This document shows, piece by piece, positions 9,127 through 18,170 of a stretch of 64,000 nucleotides of DNA (the first letter of the stretch is position 1; every line of letters begins with the position of its first letter). Source of the stretch: Lacihabitans sp. LS3-19 (GTDB lineage: Bacteria > Bacteroidota > Bacteroidia > Cytophagales > Spirosomataceae); NCBI RefSeq assembly GCF_024343575.1, contig NZ_RJUA01000002.1, positions 62,001-126,000 on the forward strand. Direction: 5' to 3'. The notes beneath the pieces are model-generated. The model saw only the letters and a list, made by a program, of their open reading frames with translations. It was not told the origin of the DNA and searched no databases. The position numbers were made by a program, and so were the translations under genes.

Positions 9127-11610
9127 CTATTCATGATAAAAAACCCGTTTTACTCTTTCGCTAACACCGGTCAAAATTTCATAAGGAATTGTTCCAATTT
9201 CTTTGGCTAATTCGTTGATGTTAGGATTTTTACCAAAAACTATCACTTGATCACCTTCTTTACAGTTTGCTTCTGTCACATCTATCATTGTCATATCCAT
9301 GCAAACATTTCCGACAGTCGGGCACAAAATCCCGTTTACGGATACTTTTCCAATTCCTCTACTAAACCCACGGTCGTAGCCGTCTGCATATCCAATGGCC
9401 AAAGTCGCAATTTTAGACTCTTTTTCTATTACACCTTTTCTTCCGTATCCAACAGTATCTCCGACTTTTAAAGTTTTAATCTGTGATATTGTGGTTTTCA
9501 GCGTTCCAACTGTTTCCAAAGCATTTTGCTCTAGACCGGCTGATTCAATGCCATAAAGGCCTATGCCAAGTCTCACCATATCATATTTGGCCTCTGGAAA
9601 TCGCACTATTCCGGCTGAATTACAGATATGTCTAAGTGGCTTATCATCTATTTTAGACAGAATTTGATTTGAAAGGTTTTCAAATTTTGCAATTTGTGTT
9701 TTCGAAAAACTTATGTGTTCTGCTTCGTCGGCACCTACCAAATGACTGAAAATAGATGCGATTTTTATCTTCTTTTCTGTTTTTAAGATATTTAATAATT
9801 CTTCTAAATCACTTTCAATAAAACCTAAACGGTTCATTCCTGTATCTATTTTCAAGTGAATTTTTACCTCGGTTTCTGGGTAATTATTGTTTTTGAAATT
9901 CAAAAATTCATTAAGTGTTTTTAAACTAAAAATTTCGGGCTCGAGGTCGAATTCAAAAAGCTTATGATAGGCATCTGGGTCAGAGTTTAAAACCATGATT
10001 GGTAATTTTATACCGTTTTGCCTAAGTACTACACCTTCGTCGGTATAGGCAACTGAGAGATAATCAACCCTGTGGTATTGTAACCAACTGGCCACTTCCA
10101 TACTTCCACTACCATAGGCAAAAGCTTTTACCATGACCATTATTTTTGTGTTAGAGCCAATTTTTCCTCTATAGAAATTGAGGTTGTGCGTAATAGCATC
10201 AAGATTTATCTCGAAAACAGTGCCGTGAACCTTCATCACGAGTTTGTTTACTATTTTTTCGAAAGCAAATGGCCTTGCACCTTTTACCAAAATTAGAGAG
10301 TTTTGAAGATGCTCAAAATTGAAAATGGTAAGAAAGTCTTGGGTGCTTTCGAAAAAAAATGGTGTCTCTTTTGAACATTCTGAGAAAAGTTTTTGGTTGG
10401 CAAAAAACTTTGGACCAATTCCAATCAAAAAGTCGATATTTTGCGATTTTATTAATAATTCAAGATTTTGTAATAAATCATTTTCTTGTAGTCCAGATTG
10501 GAGTATGTCGCTGACTATCAGTACTTTTTTTCTTTTTGTGTGGTGTTGACTCATAAAATTAAGAGCCATTTTTAAACCTCCAAAGTCATTGTTATAGGTG
10601 TCGTCAATGATATAATTGTCGTTGGTTCCTTGCTTGAGTTCGAGTCTCATAGCCACAGGTCTCAAGGATTTGAATTTCTCAAAAAACAATTTCAAATCAA
10701 GATTTTTCTCTGATCTTAAATACAACCCAGTATACGCACAATGAATGGCGTTTTCAATAGAAGCATGGTCTGTAAACGGAATTTCGAAATCGTAACTATC
10801 ACCTTCGTAATTGATTTCAATATTAGTAGCGTTTTCTTCAGCCGATGTTTCTACCCAATTTTCCCCAATATTATTTCTCGACCATCCTATTAGTTTTATT
10901 TCTGGGTTTACAGCTTTTAATAAAATCACTAATTCTTCATTAACTTCCTTATAATCTTGGCAATAAATTAAAACCTTTGATTTTTTAAATAGACGTAGCT
11001 TTTCTGTTATTTTTTGTTTTAAACTTCTAAATCCTTCGTTATGAGCAGGACCAATATTTGTAAAAATGCCGATATCAGGTCGAATGATATTTTCCAGGTT
11101 TTGCATTTCGTTTTGCAAGGAAATACCCGCTTCAAATATTCCTAAATCGCTCTTTTCGGTCATTTCCCAAACAGAAAGTGCCACACCAATTTGAGAATTA
11201 TAACTTCGAGGGCTTTTTACTATATTGTATTCGTTTTCCAACAAAAAGCTCAACCATTCCTTCACTATAGTTTTGCCGTTGCTTCCCGTAATTCCGATGA
11301 TTGGATAATCAAAATGACTTCTTTTTTCGGCAGCTAAATTTTGAAGGGTTTTTATGCTGTTTTGTACAACATACGCACTTAAGTCACTGTCAGAAAGGAA
11401 GTTTTTGAGATCGATATCCACGTCTAACACAGCCTTTTCGACAACAAATTCTTTTATGCCTTTGTCAAATAGTTGCTTTATAAATTGATGCCCATTATGC
11501 CTTTCTCCCTTTATGGCAAAAAATAAACTCGAAGCAGGATCTGATAGAAATCTGCTGTCGGTAAGGAGAATTTTTGCACGTGTATTTATATTTTCAGTAA
11601 AGAAAAGCAT
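9127..11610 (-). CDS. murF-alr: bifunctional MurF ligase / alanine racemase
   Basis: An 827-aa fusion typical of Bacteroidota. Residues 1 to about 457 are UDP-N-acetylmuramoyl-tripeptide:D-Ala-D-Ala ligase: the Mur ATP-binding loop GITGSNGKT is at 106-114 and NIGPAHNEGF at about 185-194. From about residue 461 (VHGTVFEINL) it is a PLP-dependent alanine racemase with the cofactor lysine K495 in VMVKAFAYG, and later HICNSAGIVRFP, MVRLGIGLYG and VGNVCMDMTMIDVT. The fusion makes D-alanine and joins D-Ala-D-Ala to the peptidoglycan precursor in one chain. It is the last gene of the galK-glpD-murF/alr unit. Both active sites look complete. Confidence 0.95.
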   Translation of the reverse strand: MLFFTENINTRAKILLTDSRFLSDPASSLFFAIKGERHNGHQFIKQLFDKGIKEFVVEKAVLDVDIDLKNFLSDSDLSAYVVQNSIKTLQNLAAEKRSHFDYPIIGITGSNGKTIVKEWLSFLLENEYNIVKSPRSYNSQIGVALSVWEMTEKSDLGIFEAGISLQNEMQNLENIIRPDIGIFTNIGPAHNEGFRSLKQKITEKLRLFKKSKVLIYCQDYKEVNEELVILLKAVNPEIKLIGWSRNNIGENWVETSAEENATNIEINYEGDSYDFEIPFTDHASIENAIHCAYTGLYLRSEKNLDLKLFFEKFKSLRPVAMRLELKQGTNDNYIIDDTYNNDFGGLKMALNFMSQHHTKRKKVLIVSDILQSGLQENDLLQNLELLIKSQNIDFLIGIGPKFFANQKLFSECSKETPFFFESTQDFLTIFNFEHLQNSLILVKGARPFAFEKIVNKLVMKVHGTVFEINLDAITHNLNFYRGKIGSNTKIMVMVKAFAYGSGSMEVASWLQYHRVDYLSVAYTDEGVVLRQNGIKLPIMVLNSDPDAYHKLFEFDLEPEIFSLKTLNEFLNFKNNNYPETEVKIHLKIDTGMNRLGFIESDLEELLNILKTEKKIKIASIFSHLVGADEAEHISFSKTQIAKFENLSNQILSKIDDKPLRHICNSAGIVRFPEAKYDMVRLGIGLYGIESAGLEQNALETVGTLKTTISQIKTLKVGDTVGYGRKGVIEKESKIATLAIGYADGYDRGFSRGIGKVSVNGILCPTVGNVCMDMTMIDVTEANCKEGDQVIVFGKNPNINELAKEIGTIPYEILTGVSERVKRVFYHE

Positions 11611-11634
11611 GATGTTTTTTCGAATTTGTAAATT

Positions 11635-13260
11635 TTAATTTTGGGTAGTAGATTTTTTGAATTTCTCTAAAATGGCTCTATAATCGCTTATTTCTTTGTT
11701 TTTTCGCTCATCTGACCAATCAAGTGTATCTGACATTATATTCGCAACAGTATCAAGTGAAGCCAAGCATGCATCCCAATTGAGGATTTCCCAACGTGTG
11801 CGTCTCGCAAAGAAATCTCTAAGACTTTCGGCCATTTCGTATTCACAAACATATTTTACCTCAGCTTTTATAAAAGGAAAATCAATATGAATTTTCTCTT
11901 TCAATTCAGGCTCTTTTTCAATTATTTTCAAAATAACGGCAGTTTGGTCACCATAATTTCCTTTTAAATGCTTGAATGATTCTAGTTTTAAGTCTTCCGG
12001 TTTTTTTATTGAAAACTCTGTTTGACATCCAATCAGTTTAAAATCAGTCGTTTTGCAAGGATTGTCATTGTTCAATATTCTGCAAATAGCGTCACAAGTA
12101 TCTTGTGCCATCAATCTGTAGGTTGTCCATTTTCCACCTAAAAGACTAATCAATCCCGACTTTTCATCTATCTCAACTTCATGGTCACGGAGTAGTGTTT
12201 TTGTGTCTTTCGGACTTTTTCTTTTGGCTGATATTAAAGGTCTTATGCCGCCATATCCAGCTGTAATCTCTTCAGGCTTTGGGATTGCTTTTAAGTATCG
12301 ATTTGCAGTCTCCAATAGATATTCTATCTCGAATTTGGTAAGCATTGGCTCTTCTTTCAAGTTGTCATACGGCGTATCAGTTGTGCCTATCAATATATGT
12401 GACTTGAAAGGAATTACAAAAATTAGCCTTCCATCTTTGGTTTTAGGAATCAAAAGTGCTTTTTCCCCACCAAAATATTTTTTTGGAATAACTATATGTA
12501 CTCCTTTTGAAGGTTTTATTCGATTCTCATCTTCTGGATTAGCTAATATTCGAAGATGGTCAGAAAATGGACCGGTACAGTTTATAAATAGCTTACTTTT
12601 TATTTCAAATGTTTCACCTTCTATTGTGTTTTTCAAAAAAGCACCTGAAATTTTACCGTCTGCGTCTTTTTTGAAATCCGTTAATTCAACATAATTGGCG
12701 GTTGCTACACCTTGCTGGTGTGCTGTTTGTGCTAAAGTTAGTGCGTAACGAGCATCGTCCAATTGCCCATCAAAATACATAACCGCACTGTGTGCACTTG
12801 GATGAATGTCTGGCGAAACCAAAAACATCTCTTTTCTTGAAAGCCAGCGAGCAGCTGGAAGTTTATCGTTTTTTGCAAACCAGCCGTACATTTTCAATCC
12901 AATAGTATAATATAAGCCTTCCCAATAGCTGAAAACTGGCGTAAGAATACCCAAAGGCTTGGATAGATGAGCACCATTTGAAAGTAAAAATTTTCGTTCA
13001 GCCAGACCATGACGTACTTGTTTTAGTTGGCCAAAATCTAGATTTTTGAAGGCTTGTTCAAGATATCTAACACCACCGTGTATAAGTTTGGTAGATTTTG
13101 AAGAAGTTTCTCCACTATAATCACCTCTATCTATCAATGCAACTTTTAGCCCTCGTAGTGTGGCATCAAGAGCTAAGCCAGAGCCACTTGCTCCAGCACC
13201 TATTATACATACATCAAAAGCTTCCGATTTAAGGCGTTCAAGGTTTTCTTGTCTATTCAT
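11635..13260 (-). CDS. glpD: glycerol-3-phosphate dehydrogenase, FAD-dependent
   Basis: Membrane-associated flavoprotein that oxidises glycerol 3-phosphate to dihydroxyacetone phosphate and passes electrons to menaquinone. The FAD-binding Rossmann motif is at the start (DVCIIGAGASGSGLALDATL), followed by GETSSKSTKLIHGGVRYLEQ, a GlpD hallmark. ILIGTTDTPYD and SLLGGKWTTYRLMAQD follow in order. The 541-aa length includes the C-terminal helical DAO_C domain (MAESLRDFFARRTRWEIL). Its ATG directly follows the galK stop codon, so the two genes are translated from one message. Confidence 0.93.
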   Translation of the reverse strand: MNRQENLERLKSEAFDVCIIGAGASGSGLALDATLRGLKVALIDRGDYSGETSSKSTKLIHGGVRYLEQAFKNLDFGQLKQVRHGLAERKFLLSNGAHLSKPLGILTPVFSYWEGLYYTIGLKMYGWFAKNDKLPAARWLSRKEMFLVSPDIHPSAHSAVMYFDGQLDDARYALTLAQTAHQQGVATANYVELTDFKKDADGKISGAFLKNTIEGETFEIKSKLFINCTGPFSDHLRILANPEDENRIKPSKGVHIVIPKKYFGGEKALLIPKTKDGRLIFVIPFKSHILIGTTDTPYDNLKEEPMLTKFEIEYLLETANRYLKAIPKPEEITAGYGGIRPLISAKRKSPKDTKTLLRDHEVEIDEKSGLISLLGGKWTTYRLMAQDTCDAICRILNNDNPCKTTDFKLIGCQTEFSIKKPEDLKLESFKHLKGNYGDQTAVILKIIEKEPELKEKIHIDFPFIKAEVKYVCEYEMAESLRDFFARRTRWEILNWDACLASLDTVANIMSDTLDWSDERKNKEISDYRAILEKFKKSTTQN

Positions 13261-14424
13261 TTACGCTATTATTTGTACTCCCTGACTCAAATGTACGGTA
13301 TAAACTTCGGGTGTAATATTAAATTTATCAAAATAAGACGCACTGATTTTTTCTTTAAAATTATCAGCTTCAGAATTTTTTAGGAGATTGAGTGTACATC
13401 CACCAAAACCTCCACCCATCATTCTACTACCCAATACGCCTTCAATTTTGCAAGCTTCTTTTTGTAAAAAATCAAGCTCTTCACAACTCACTTCATACAT
13501 ATGACTTAATCCTTCATGGGTTTTGTTCATTATTTCCCCAAGTTTTTTAAAATCCTGTTGAATAAGAGCATCTGATGCTTGTTCTACTCTTTCTTTTTCT
13601 TCTAAAATATACTGACATCTATTGAAAACAATAGGGTCAAGTGTAGTTTTTACGCTTTTCAATTGTTCAAAAGTCACATCCCTTAAGGTGTTAATTCCTC
13701 CAAATTTTTGATTCAAAACATTTACCCCTTCTTGACATTGGGCACGGCGAATATTGTATTCGGAGTCTGCGAGGTTGTGTTTAACATCACTATTTACTAA
13801 AACAAAAGTATAATCTTCAAAGTCCGCAGGGATGTATTCGTGTTCAAGACTTTGACAATCTAGTTTGATAACATGTCCTTTTTTTGAAAATAGTGAGGCG
13901 TACATGTCCATTATACCGCATTTTACACCTACATAATTATGTTCAGTAGCTTGGGCAATTTTGGCCAAGGTTAAAAGCGAGATTTGGAAATTAAAAATCT
14001 GATTTATTCCAAAACCTATTCCAGCTTCCACTGCTGCGGAAGAAGACAAACCAGCACCATTTGGGATATCGCCTCCAAAACAAATATTTAAACCATTTGG
14101 GAAAACTAAACCAAGTTTGGCAATTTCTAAAAGCACACCTGTCAGGTGATTTGACCAAGTTTTATCTTTTATTTCTAAATTATTAATATCCTCAGCCTCA
14201 AAATGTTGGTTTAGGTCAATAGCATAAATTTCTAGCTTCTGGTCATTTCTTTTTCCGATAGAATAATAAATGCCTTTGTCTATTGCAGAAGGCATCACAT
14301 AGCCATTGTTATAATCTGTGTGCTCGCCTAAAATATTGATTCTTCCAGGAGCCTTAACCCGTATTTCAGAAGATTTATTAAAAATAGAGATATACTTCTC
14401 TTCGACTTTCTGTAAGATGTTCAA
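13261..14424 (-). CDS. galK: galactokinase
   Basis: Phosphorylates galactose at C1, the entry step of the Leloir pathway. The 387-aa GHMP kinase shows the galactokinase signature GRINILGEHTDYNNGYVMPS, the ATP-binding GGDIPNGAGLSSSAAVE, and the C-terminal GSRMMGGGFGGCTLNLL. It is the first gene of a leftward unit with glpD and murF/alr. No other Leloir gene is next to it. The start is the only ATG before the GEHTDYN region and gives a normal N-terminus. Confidence 0.95.
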   Translation of the reverse strand: MNILQKVEEKYISIFNKSSEIRVKAPGRINILGEHTDYNNGYVMPSAIDKGIYYSIGKRNDQKLEIYAIDLNQHFEAEDINNLEIKDKTWSNHLTGVLLEIAKLGLVFPNGLNICFGGDIPNGAGLSSSAAVEAGIGFGINQIFNFQISLLTLAKIAQATEHNYVGVKCGIMDMYASLFSKKGHVIKLDCQSLEHEYIPADFEDYTFVLVNSDVKHNLADSEYNIRRAQCQEGVNVLNQKFGGINTLRDVTFEQLKSVKTTLDPIVFNRCQYILEEKERVEQASDALIQQDFKKLGEIMNKTHEGLSHMYEVSCEELDFLQKEACKIEGVLGSRMMGGGFGGCTLNLLKNSEADNFKEKISASYFDKFNITPEVYTVHLSQGVQIIA

Positions 14425-14757
14425 TTGCCTTTAGATAAATATGATAGAAATAGAAATACAAATTTTGCAAAAAAACAATTAAGGTTTATGAAAGCCCAGA
14501 GTTTTTTAAAATAAAAATATGAGATTTAACTTAATAAAAGCATAATTAAATTGAAAAATTGATTAAAAAGAACCGCCTTTTTAATATAAATATCAGACTT
14601 GAATTTTTTTCTTTATGAATTTACTTTTTTTTAGCTTTAATAGAAATAAGTTTTATTCTCAGAGAAAGTTTTAAAAGGCAAGGTTTTTCTTGAAATAATA
14701 CAAAAAGTTAAAATTTTGGTGGATAGAAAATTGGGGATCAAAAAAATCCTGACTTAA

Positions 14758-14791
14758 ATCATGTTTTAGGTATAAATACATCATGTTTTAG
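14758..14791 (+). promoter_or_regulatory. 12-bp direct repeat upstream of the cbb3 operon
   Basis: ATCATGTTTTAG occurs at 14758-14769 and again at 14780-14791. The copies are exactly 22 bp apart, about two helical turns, so a protein could bind both on the same face. They end 58 bp before the ccoNO start. This is a sequence observation; the binding factor is unknown. Confidence 0.5.
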
Positions 14792-14806
14792 TGGATTTTA
14801 TGCTTT

Positions 14807-14814
14807 TAGTTTTG
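14807..14814 (+). promoter_or_regulatory. candidate -7 element of the cbb3 operon
   Basis: TAGTTTTG matches TAnnTTTG and lies 35 bp before the ccoNO ATG. No matching TTTG -33 element is found; the direct repeat occupies that position, which would suit an activator-dependent promoter. Confidence 0.4.
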
Positions 14815-14849
14815 AACCGTTAAAAAGTTTACAAATCAAACTATCAGCT

Positions 14850-17021
14850 ATGCGATTATTTACTAAACCCTTATTAAGCTCTGACAGCTCAGATTCAGCG
14901 GGTGCACTTGAAGGTTTTTACTACGACAACAAAATAGTAAAAGCCTTTATTATTGTTACCGTAATTTTTGGTGTTGTAGGTATGCTTGCCGGCCTTACGG
15001 CCGCTTTGCAGTTATTTTGGCCTGCTGCAAACATGGATCTTCCATATACTACTTTCGGAAGGATCAGGCCTTTACACACCAATGCCATCATTTTTGCCTT
15101 TGTTGGAAATGGCATGTTTGCTGGTGTTTATTATTCTACTCAGAGGTTACTAAAAGCACCAATGTTTAGTCCAATTTTAAGTTGGATTCACTTTTGGGGT
15201 TGGCAAACTGTTATTCTTTCGGCAGCTATTACATTACCTTTAGGATTTACAACTTCTAAAGAGTATGCCGAGTTAGAGTGGCCAATTGACATTCTGATTA
15301 CTTTGGTTTGGGTGGTTTTTGCCATAAACTTTATTGGTACGCTTATCAAAAGAAGGGAGCGTCACATGTATGTGGCTATTTGGTTTTATATAGCTACGAT
15401 TGTTACCATAGCTATGTTGCATATCGTTAACTCTTTAGAGATTCCTGTAACATTCTTTAAAAGTTATTCAATTTATGCAGGTGTTCAGGATGCCTTGGTT
15501 CAGTGGTGGTATGGTCACAATGCAGTAGCATTTTTCTTAACGACACCAATTTTAGGTTTAATGTATTATTTCTTACCTAAGGCGGCCAACAGACCTGTTT
15601 ATTCTTATAAACTGTCAATTATTCACTTTTGGTCATTGATATTCTTATATATCTGGGCTGGCCCTCACCATTTGCTTTATACTTCTTTGCCTGATTGGGC
15701 TCAAAGCTTAGGTACAGTTTTCTCTATTATGTTGATAGCTCCATCGTGGGGAGGTATGCTTAACGGCCTTTTGACATTGAGAGGTGCGTGGGATAGAGTT
15801 AGAGAAAATCCAGTTTTGAAATTCTTTGTAGTTGCTGTTACGGCATACGGAATGTCTACTTTTGAAGGCCCAATGCTTTCATTGAAAAACGTAAACGCTA
15901 TTTCTCACTATACTGACTGGACTATCGCTCACGTACACATTGGCGGATTGGGTTGGAACGGATTCATGACATTTGGTATGTTTTATTATTTGGTGCCTAA
16001 AATGTGGAGGACTAATTTGTACTCTGTTAAATTGGCAAATATGCATTTCTGGTTGGGTACTTTGGGTATTATATTTTATGCTCTTCCTTTATACTGGGCA
16101 GGATTTACACAAAGTTTGATGTGGAAAGAATTCACAAAAGATGGTTTCTTGGCTTATCCAAACTTCTTAGAAACAGTTACTCAGATTTTGCCAATGTATA
16201 TGGCGAGAGCTTTTGGAGGCTCGCTTTATCTAACAGGTACTTTGATTATGGTGTATAACCTTTTAAAAACCGCAGGTTCTGGCGAATTCTTAGCACATGA
16301 GTACGACGAAGCTCCGGCTTTGAACAAAAAACTTAAAATAGCAGGAACTTTCCACTCTTTATTAGAGCGTAAGCCTGTTGTATTTACCGTTTTAGCGTTT
16401 ATTGCAGTGTTTGTAGGTGGTGCAGTTGAGTTCTTGCCGACTTGGTTAATAGAGTCTAACATTCCGACTATTGCAAGTGTAAAACCTTACACACCACTTG
16501 AGCTTGAAGGTAGAGATATCTATATAAGAGAAGGTTGTAATAACTGTCACTCTCAGATGATTAGGCCATTCAGGTCAGAGACAGAGCGTTATGGTGAATA
16601 TTCAAAGTCAGGTGAGTTTGTATATGATCACCCATTCTTGTGGGGTTCTAAACGTACTGGTCCAGACTTGCACCGTGAAGGTGGTAAATATCCTGACTCT
16701 TGGCACTACAATCACATGTTAGATCCAACTTCTATGTCACCGGGTTCTATCATGCCTTCGTACCCTTGGTTATTTGATGATAGCTATAATACAACAGATA
16801 TACCTGCCAAAATAAATGCTATGCGTACAATTGGTGTACCTTATGAAGAAGGGTATGAAAATGAGGCAGTAGCTGATATGGAAAAGCAAGCTGAGTCAAT
16901 TGCGAATAATTTGGCTGAAGCAAAAATCAAGGTAGGAAAAGACAAAGAGATAATTGCTTTGATATCTTATTTACAGCGAGTTGGTACTGATATTAAAAAT
17001 GATCAAACAGCATTAAAATAA
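14850..17021 (+). CDS. ccoNO: cbb3-type cytochrome c oxidase, fused CcoN-CcoO subunits I and II
   Basis: A 723-aa protein in which the catalytic heme-copper subunit CcoN (about residues 1-510) is joined to the monoheme c subunit CcoO. The CcoN part has about 12-13 transmembrane helices and the heme/copper histidine regions RIRPLHTNAIIFAFVGNGM, WWYGHNAVAFFLT, WAGPHHLLYTSLPDW and TIAHVHIGGLGWNGFMTFGM. The CcoO part begins near YTPLELEGRDIYIREG and carries one heme c site, C563-N-N-C566-H567, with GSIMPSYPWL as the likely methionine ligand. It reduces oxygen to water at low oxygen tension and pumps protons. The fused form is usual in Bacteroidota. First gene of a six-gene operon. Confidence 0.95.
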   Translation: MRLFTKPLLSSDSSDSAGALEGFYYDNKIVKAFIIVTVIFGVVGMLAGLTAALQLFWPAANMDLPYTTFGRIRPLHTNAIIFAFVGNGMFAGVYYSTQRLLKAPMFSPILSWIHFWGWQTVILSAAITLPLGFTTSKEYAELEWPIDILITLVWVVFAINFIGTLIKRRERHMYVAIWFYIATIVTIAMLHIVNSLEIPVTFFKSYSIYAGVQDALVQWWYGHNAVAFFLTTPILGLMYYFLPKAANRPVYSYKLSIIHFWSLIFLYIWAGPHHLLYTSLPDWAQSLGTVFSIMLIAPSWGGMLNGLLTLRGAWDRVRENPVLKFFVVAVTAYGMSTFEGPMLSLKNVNAISHYTDWTIAHVHIGGLGWNGFMTFGMFYYLVPKMWRTNLYSVKLANMHFWLGTLGIIFYALPLYWAGFTQSLMWKEFTKDGFLAYPNFLETVTQILPMYMARAFGGSLYLTGTLIMVYNLLKTAGSGEFLAHEYDEAPALNKKLKIAGTFHSLLERKPVVFTVLAFIAVFVGGAVEFLPTWLIESNIPTIASVKPYTPLELEGRDIYIREGCNNCHSQMIRPFRSETERYGEYSKSGEFVYDHPFLWGSKRTGPDLHREGGKYPDSWHYNHMLDPTSMSPGSIMPSYPWLFDDSYNTTDIPAKINAMRTIGVPYEEGYENEAVADMEKQAESIANNLAEAKIKVGKDKEIIALISYLQRVGTDIKNDQTALK

Positions 17022-17075
17022 GAAGTTAATACACTTACAAAGCCTTGGTTTTGTAGGTGTTAAATAAAAAATATT

Positions 17076-17237
17076 ATGATTAGGAATTCCCGTGCTTCGA
17101 TTTCAGATGTGGCTATTTATCCCATCATTTCCTTGGTGATTTTTGTTTCTTTTTTTGTTTTGCTAGGCTATTTAGTATTCAAAGCAGACAAGAAATACAT
17201 CAAACACATGGAAGAACTTCCTCTTCAAGAGGACTAA
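17076..17237 (+). CDS. ccoQ: small CcoQ-like cbb3 oxidase subunit
   Basis: A 53-aa protein (MIRNSRASISDVAIYPIISL onwards) with one transmembrane helix at about residues 15-35 and a charged tail (FKADKKYIKHMEELPLQED). Size, topology and position between ccoNO and ccoP match CcoQ/FixQ, which stabilises the oxidase complex in other bacteria. Sequence conservation of CcoQ is low, so the name rests mainly on position. The ATG is 54 bp after the ccoNO stop. Confidence 0.75.
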   Translation: MIRNSRASISDVAIYPIISLVIFVSFFVLLGYLVFKADKKYIKHMEELPLQED

Positions 17238-17276
17238 TAAACAAATGGTTTAACAATATTGTAAATAAAAAAAATT

Positions 17277-18083
17277 ATGGACTTATCATTTAAAACAGGC
17301 GAAGAACTCTTTCAGTTTATACTGCTGATTGTTCTTTTGGGTTTCACGGTGATTTTGTTTATCGTAGTAATGAATATTTTCATGCTACTGAAAAAACTCA
17401 AATTAGGAGCTAACGGAACAACTGCCGAGGCTGAAGCATTAAACGAAGGTAGCTTTTGGAAAAGCTTAACCAACGCAGTGCCAATTGCAAAAGAAGATAC
17501 TGTGATGCTCGATCATAACTATGACGGGATCAGGGAATTAGATAACCACTTGCCGCCTTGGTGGTTAGGTTTATTGTATGGTTCTATTGTTTTTGCAGTA
17601 GTTTATCTTTTAAATTATCACGTTTGGCATTGGAGTCCTTCACAACAAGAAGAATATACAATTGCTATGGACGAAGGCAAAAAAGAAGTAGAAGCTTATC
17701 AAGCTAAATTGGGCGAAAGTATTGACGAAAAATCTGTACAATTGGTATCTGATGCGAAAACATTAGAAAATGGTAAAACGATTTTCGTTGAAAAATGTGT
17801 GGCTTGTCATGGTGCAAATGGCGAGGGTGGGGTTGGACCTAACTTAACTGATGAGTATTGGATTCATGGAGGTACAATAAATGATATTTTTGGCGTAATC
17901 AAAAACGGTGTACCTGAAAAAGGAATGATTTCGTGGAAAGCAACATTGAAACCTGCTCAAATTCAAGAGGTTTCTAATTATATAGTTACGCTTAAAGGAA
18001 CAAATCCTGAAAACCAAAAAGCTCCACAAGGCCAAAAGGTAAGTGATATGGCAGTAGCAGCAGATTCGACTGCTGCTCAATGA
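17277..18083 (+). CDS. ccoP: cbb3 oxidase subunit III (CcoP), monoheme form
   Basis: A 268-aa membrane-anchored cytochrome c. It has an N-terminal helix (about 12-38), then the FixP_N signature YDGIRELDNHLPPWWLGLLY leading into a second helix, then one cytochrome c domain with C174-V-A-C177-H178 and a likely methionine ligand in KGMISWKATL. CcoP of proteobacteria is diheme with about 290-310 aa; here only one CxxCH is present. The tail is alanine/glutamine-rich. It delivers electrons to the CcoNO core. A hairpin follows before ccoG. Confidence 0.92.
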   Translation: MDLSFKTGEELFQFILLIVLLGFTVILFIVVMNIFMLLKKLKLGANGTTAEAEALNEGSFWKSLTNAVPIAKEDTVMLDHNYDGIRELDNHLPPWWLGLLYGSIVFAVVYLLNYHVWHWSPSQQEEYTIAMDEGKKEVEAYQAKLGESIDEKSVQLVSDAKTLENGKTIFVEKCVACHGANGEGGVGPNLTDEYWIHGGTINDIFGVIKNGVPEKGMISWKATLKPAQIQEVSNYIVTLKGTNPENQKAPQGQKVSDMAVAADSTAAQ

Positions 18084-18105
18084 TTTGATTTAACAAAACG
18101 AAAAA

Positions 18106-18137
18106 GGCTTATTTCTTGATTTTTCAGGAAATAAGCC
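18106..18137 (+). other. hairpin between ccoP and ccoG
   Basis: A perfect 10-bp stem, GGCTTATTTC at 18106-18115 and GAAATAAGCC at 18128-18137, with a 12-nt loop. No U-run follows (the next bases are GATTTC), so it is not a standard terminator. It may set the 3' end of ccoNOQP mRNA or give partial termination, lowering ccoGH relative to the structural subunits. Confidence 0.6.
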
Positions 18138-18170
18138 GATTTCAAAAAGATTGGAATTATAATATAAGAC

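Larger units (their letters stand above)
14425..14849. other. 425-bp divergent control region between galK and ccoNO
   Basis: No open frame of note on either strand. The left 280 bp are plain AT-rich DNA. The right 100 bp hold a 12-bp direct repeat and one -7-like promoter element, listed separately. No clear FNR-type TTGATnnnnATCAA site is seen, although expression of cbb3 oxidases is usually oxygen-regulated. Confidence 0.6.

Noticed and set aside
9247-9471. open frames opposite murF/alr, glpD, the DUF349 gene and other long genes
   Set aside because: They lie antisense to well-supported genes, lack recognisable domains and disappear as shadows of biased codon use.
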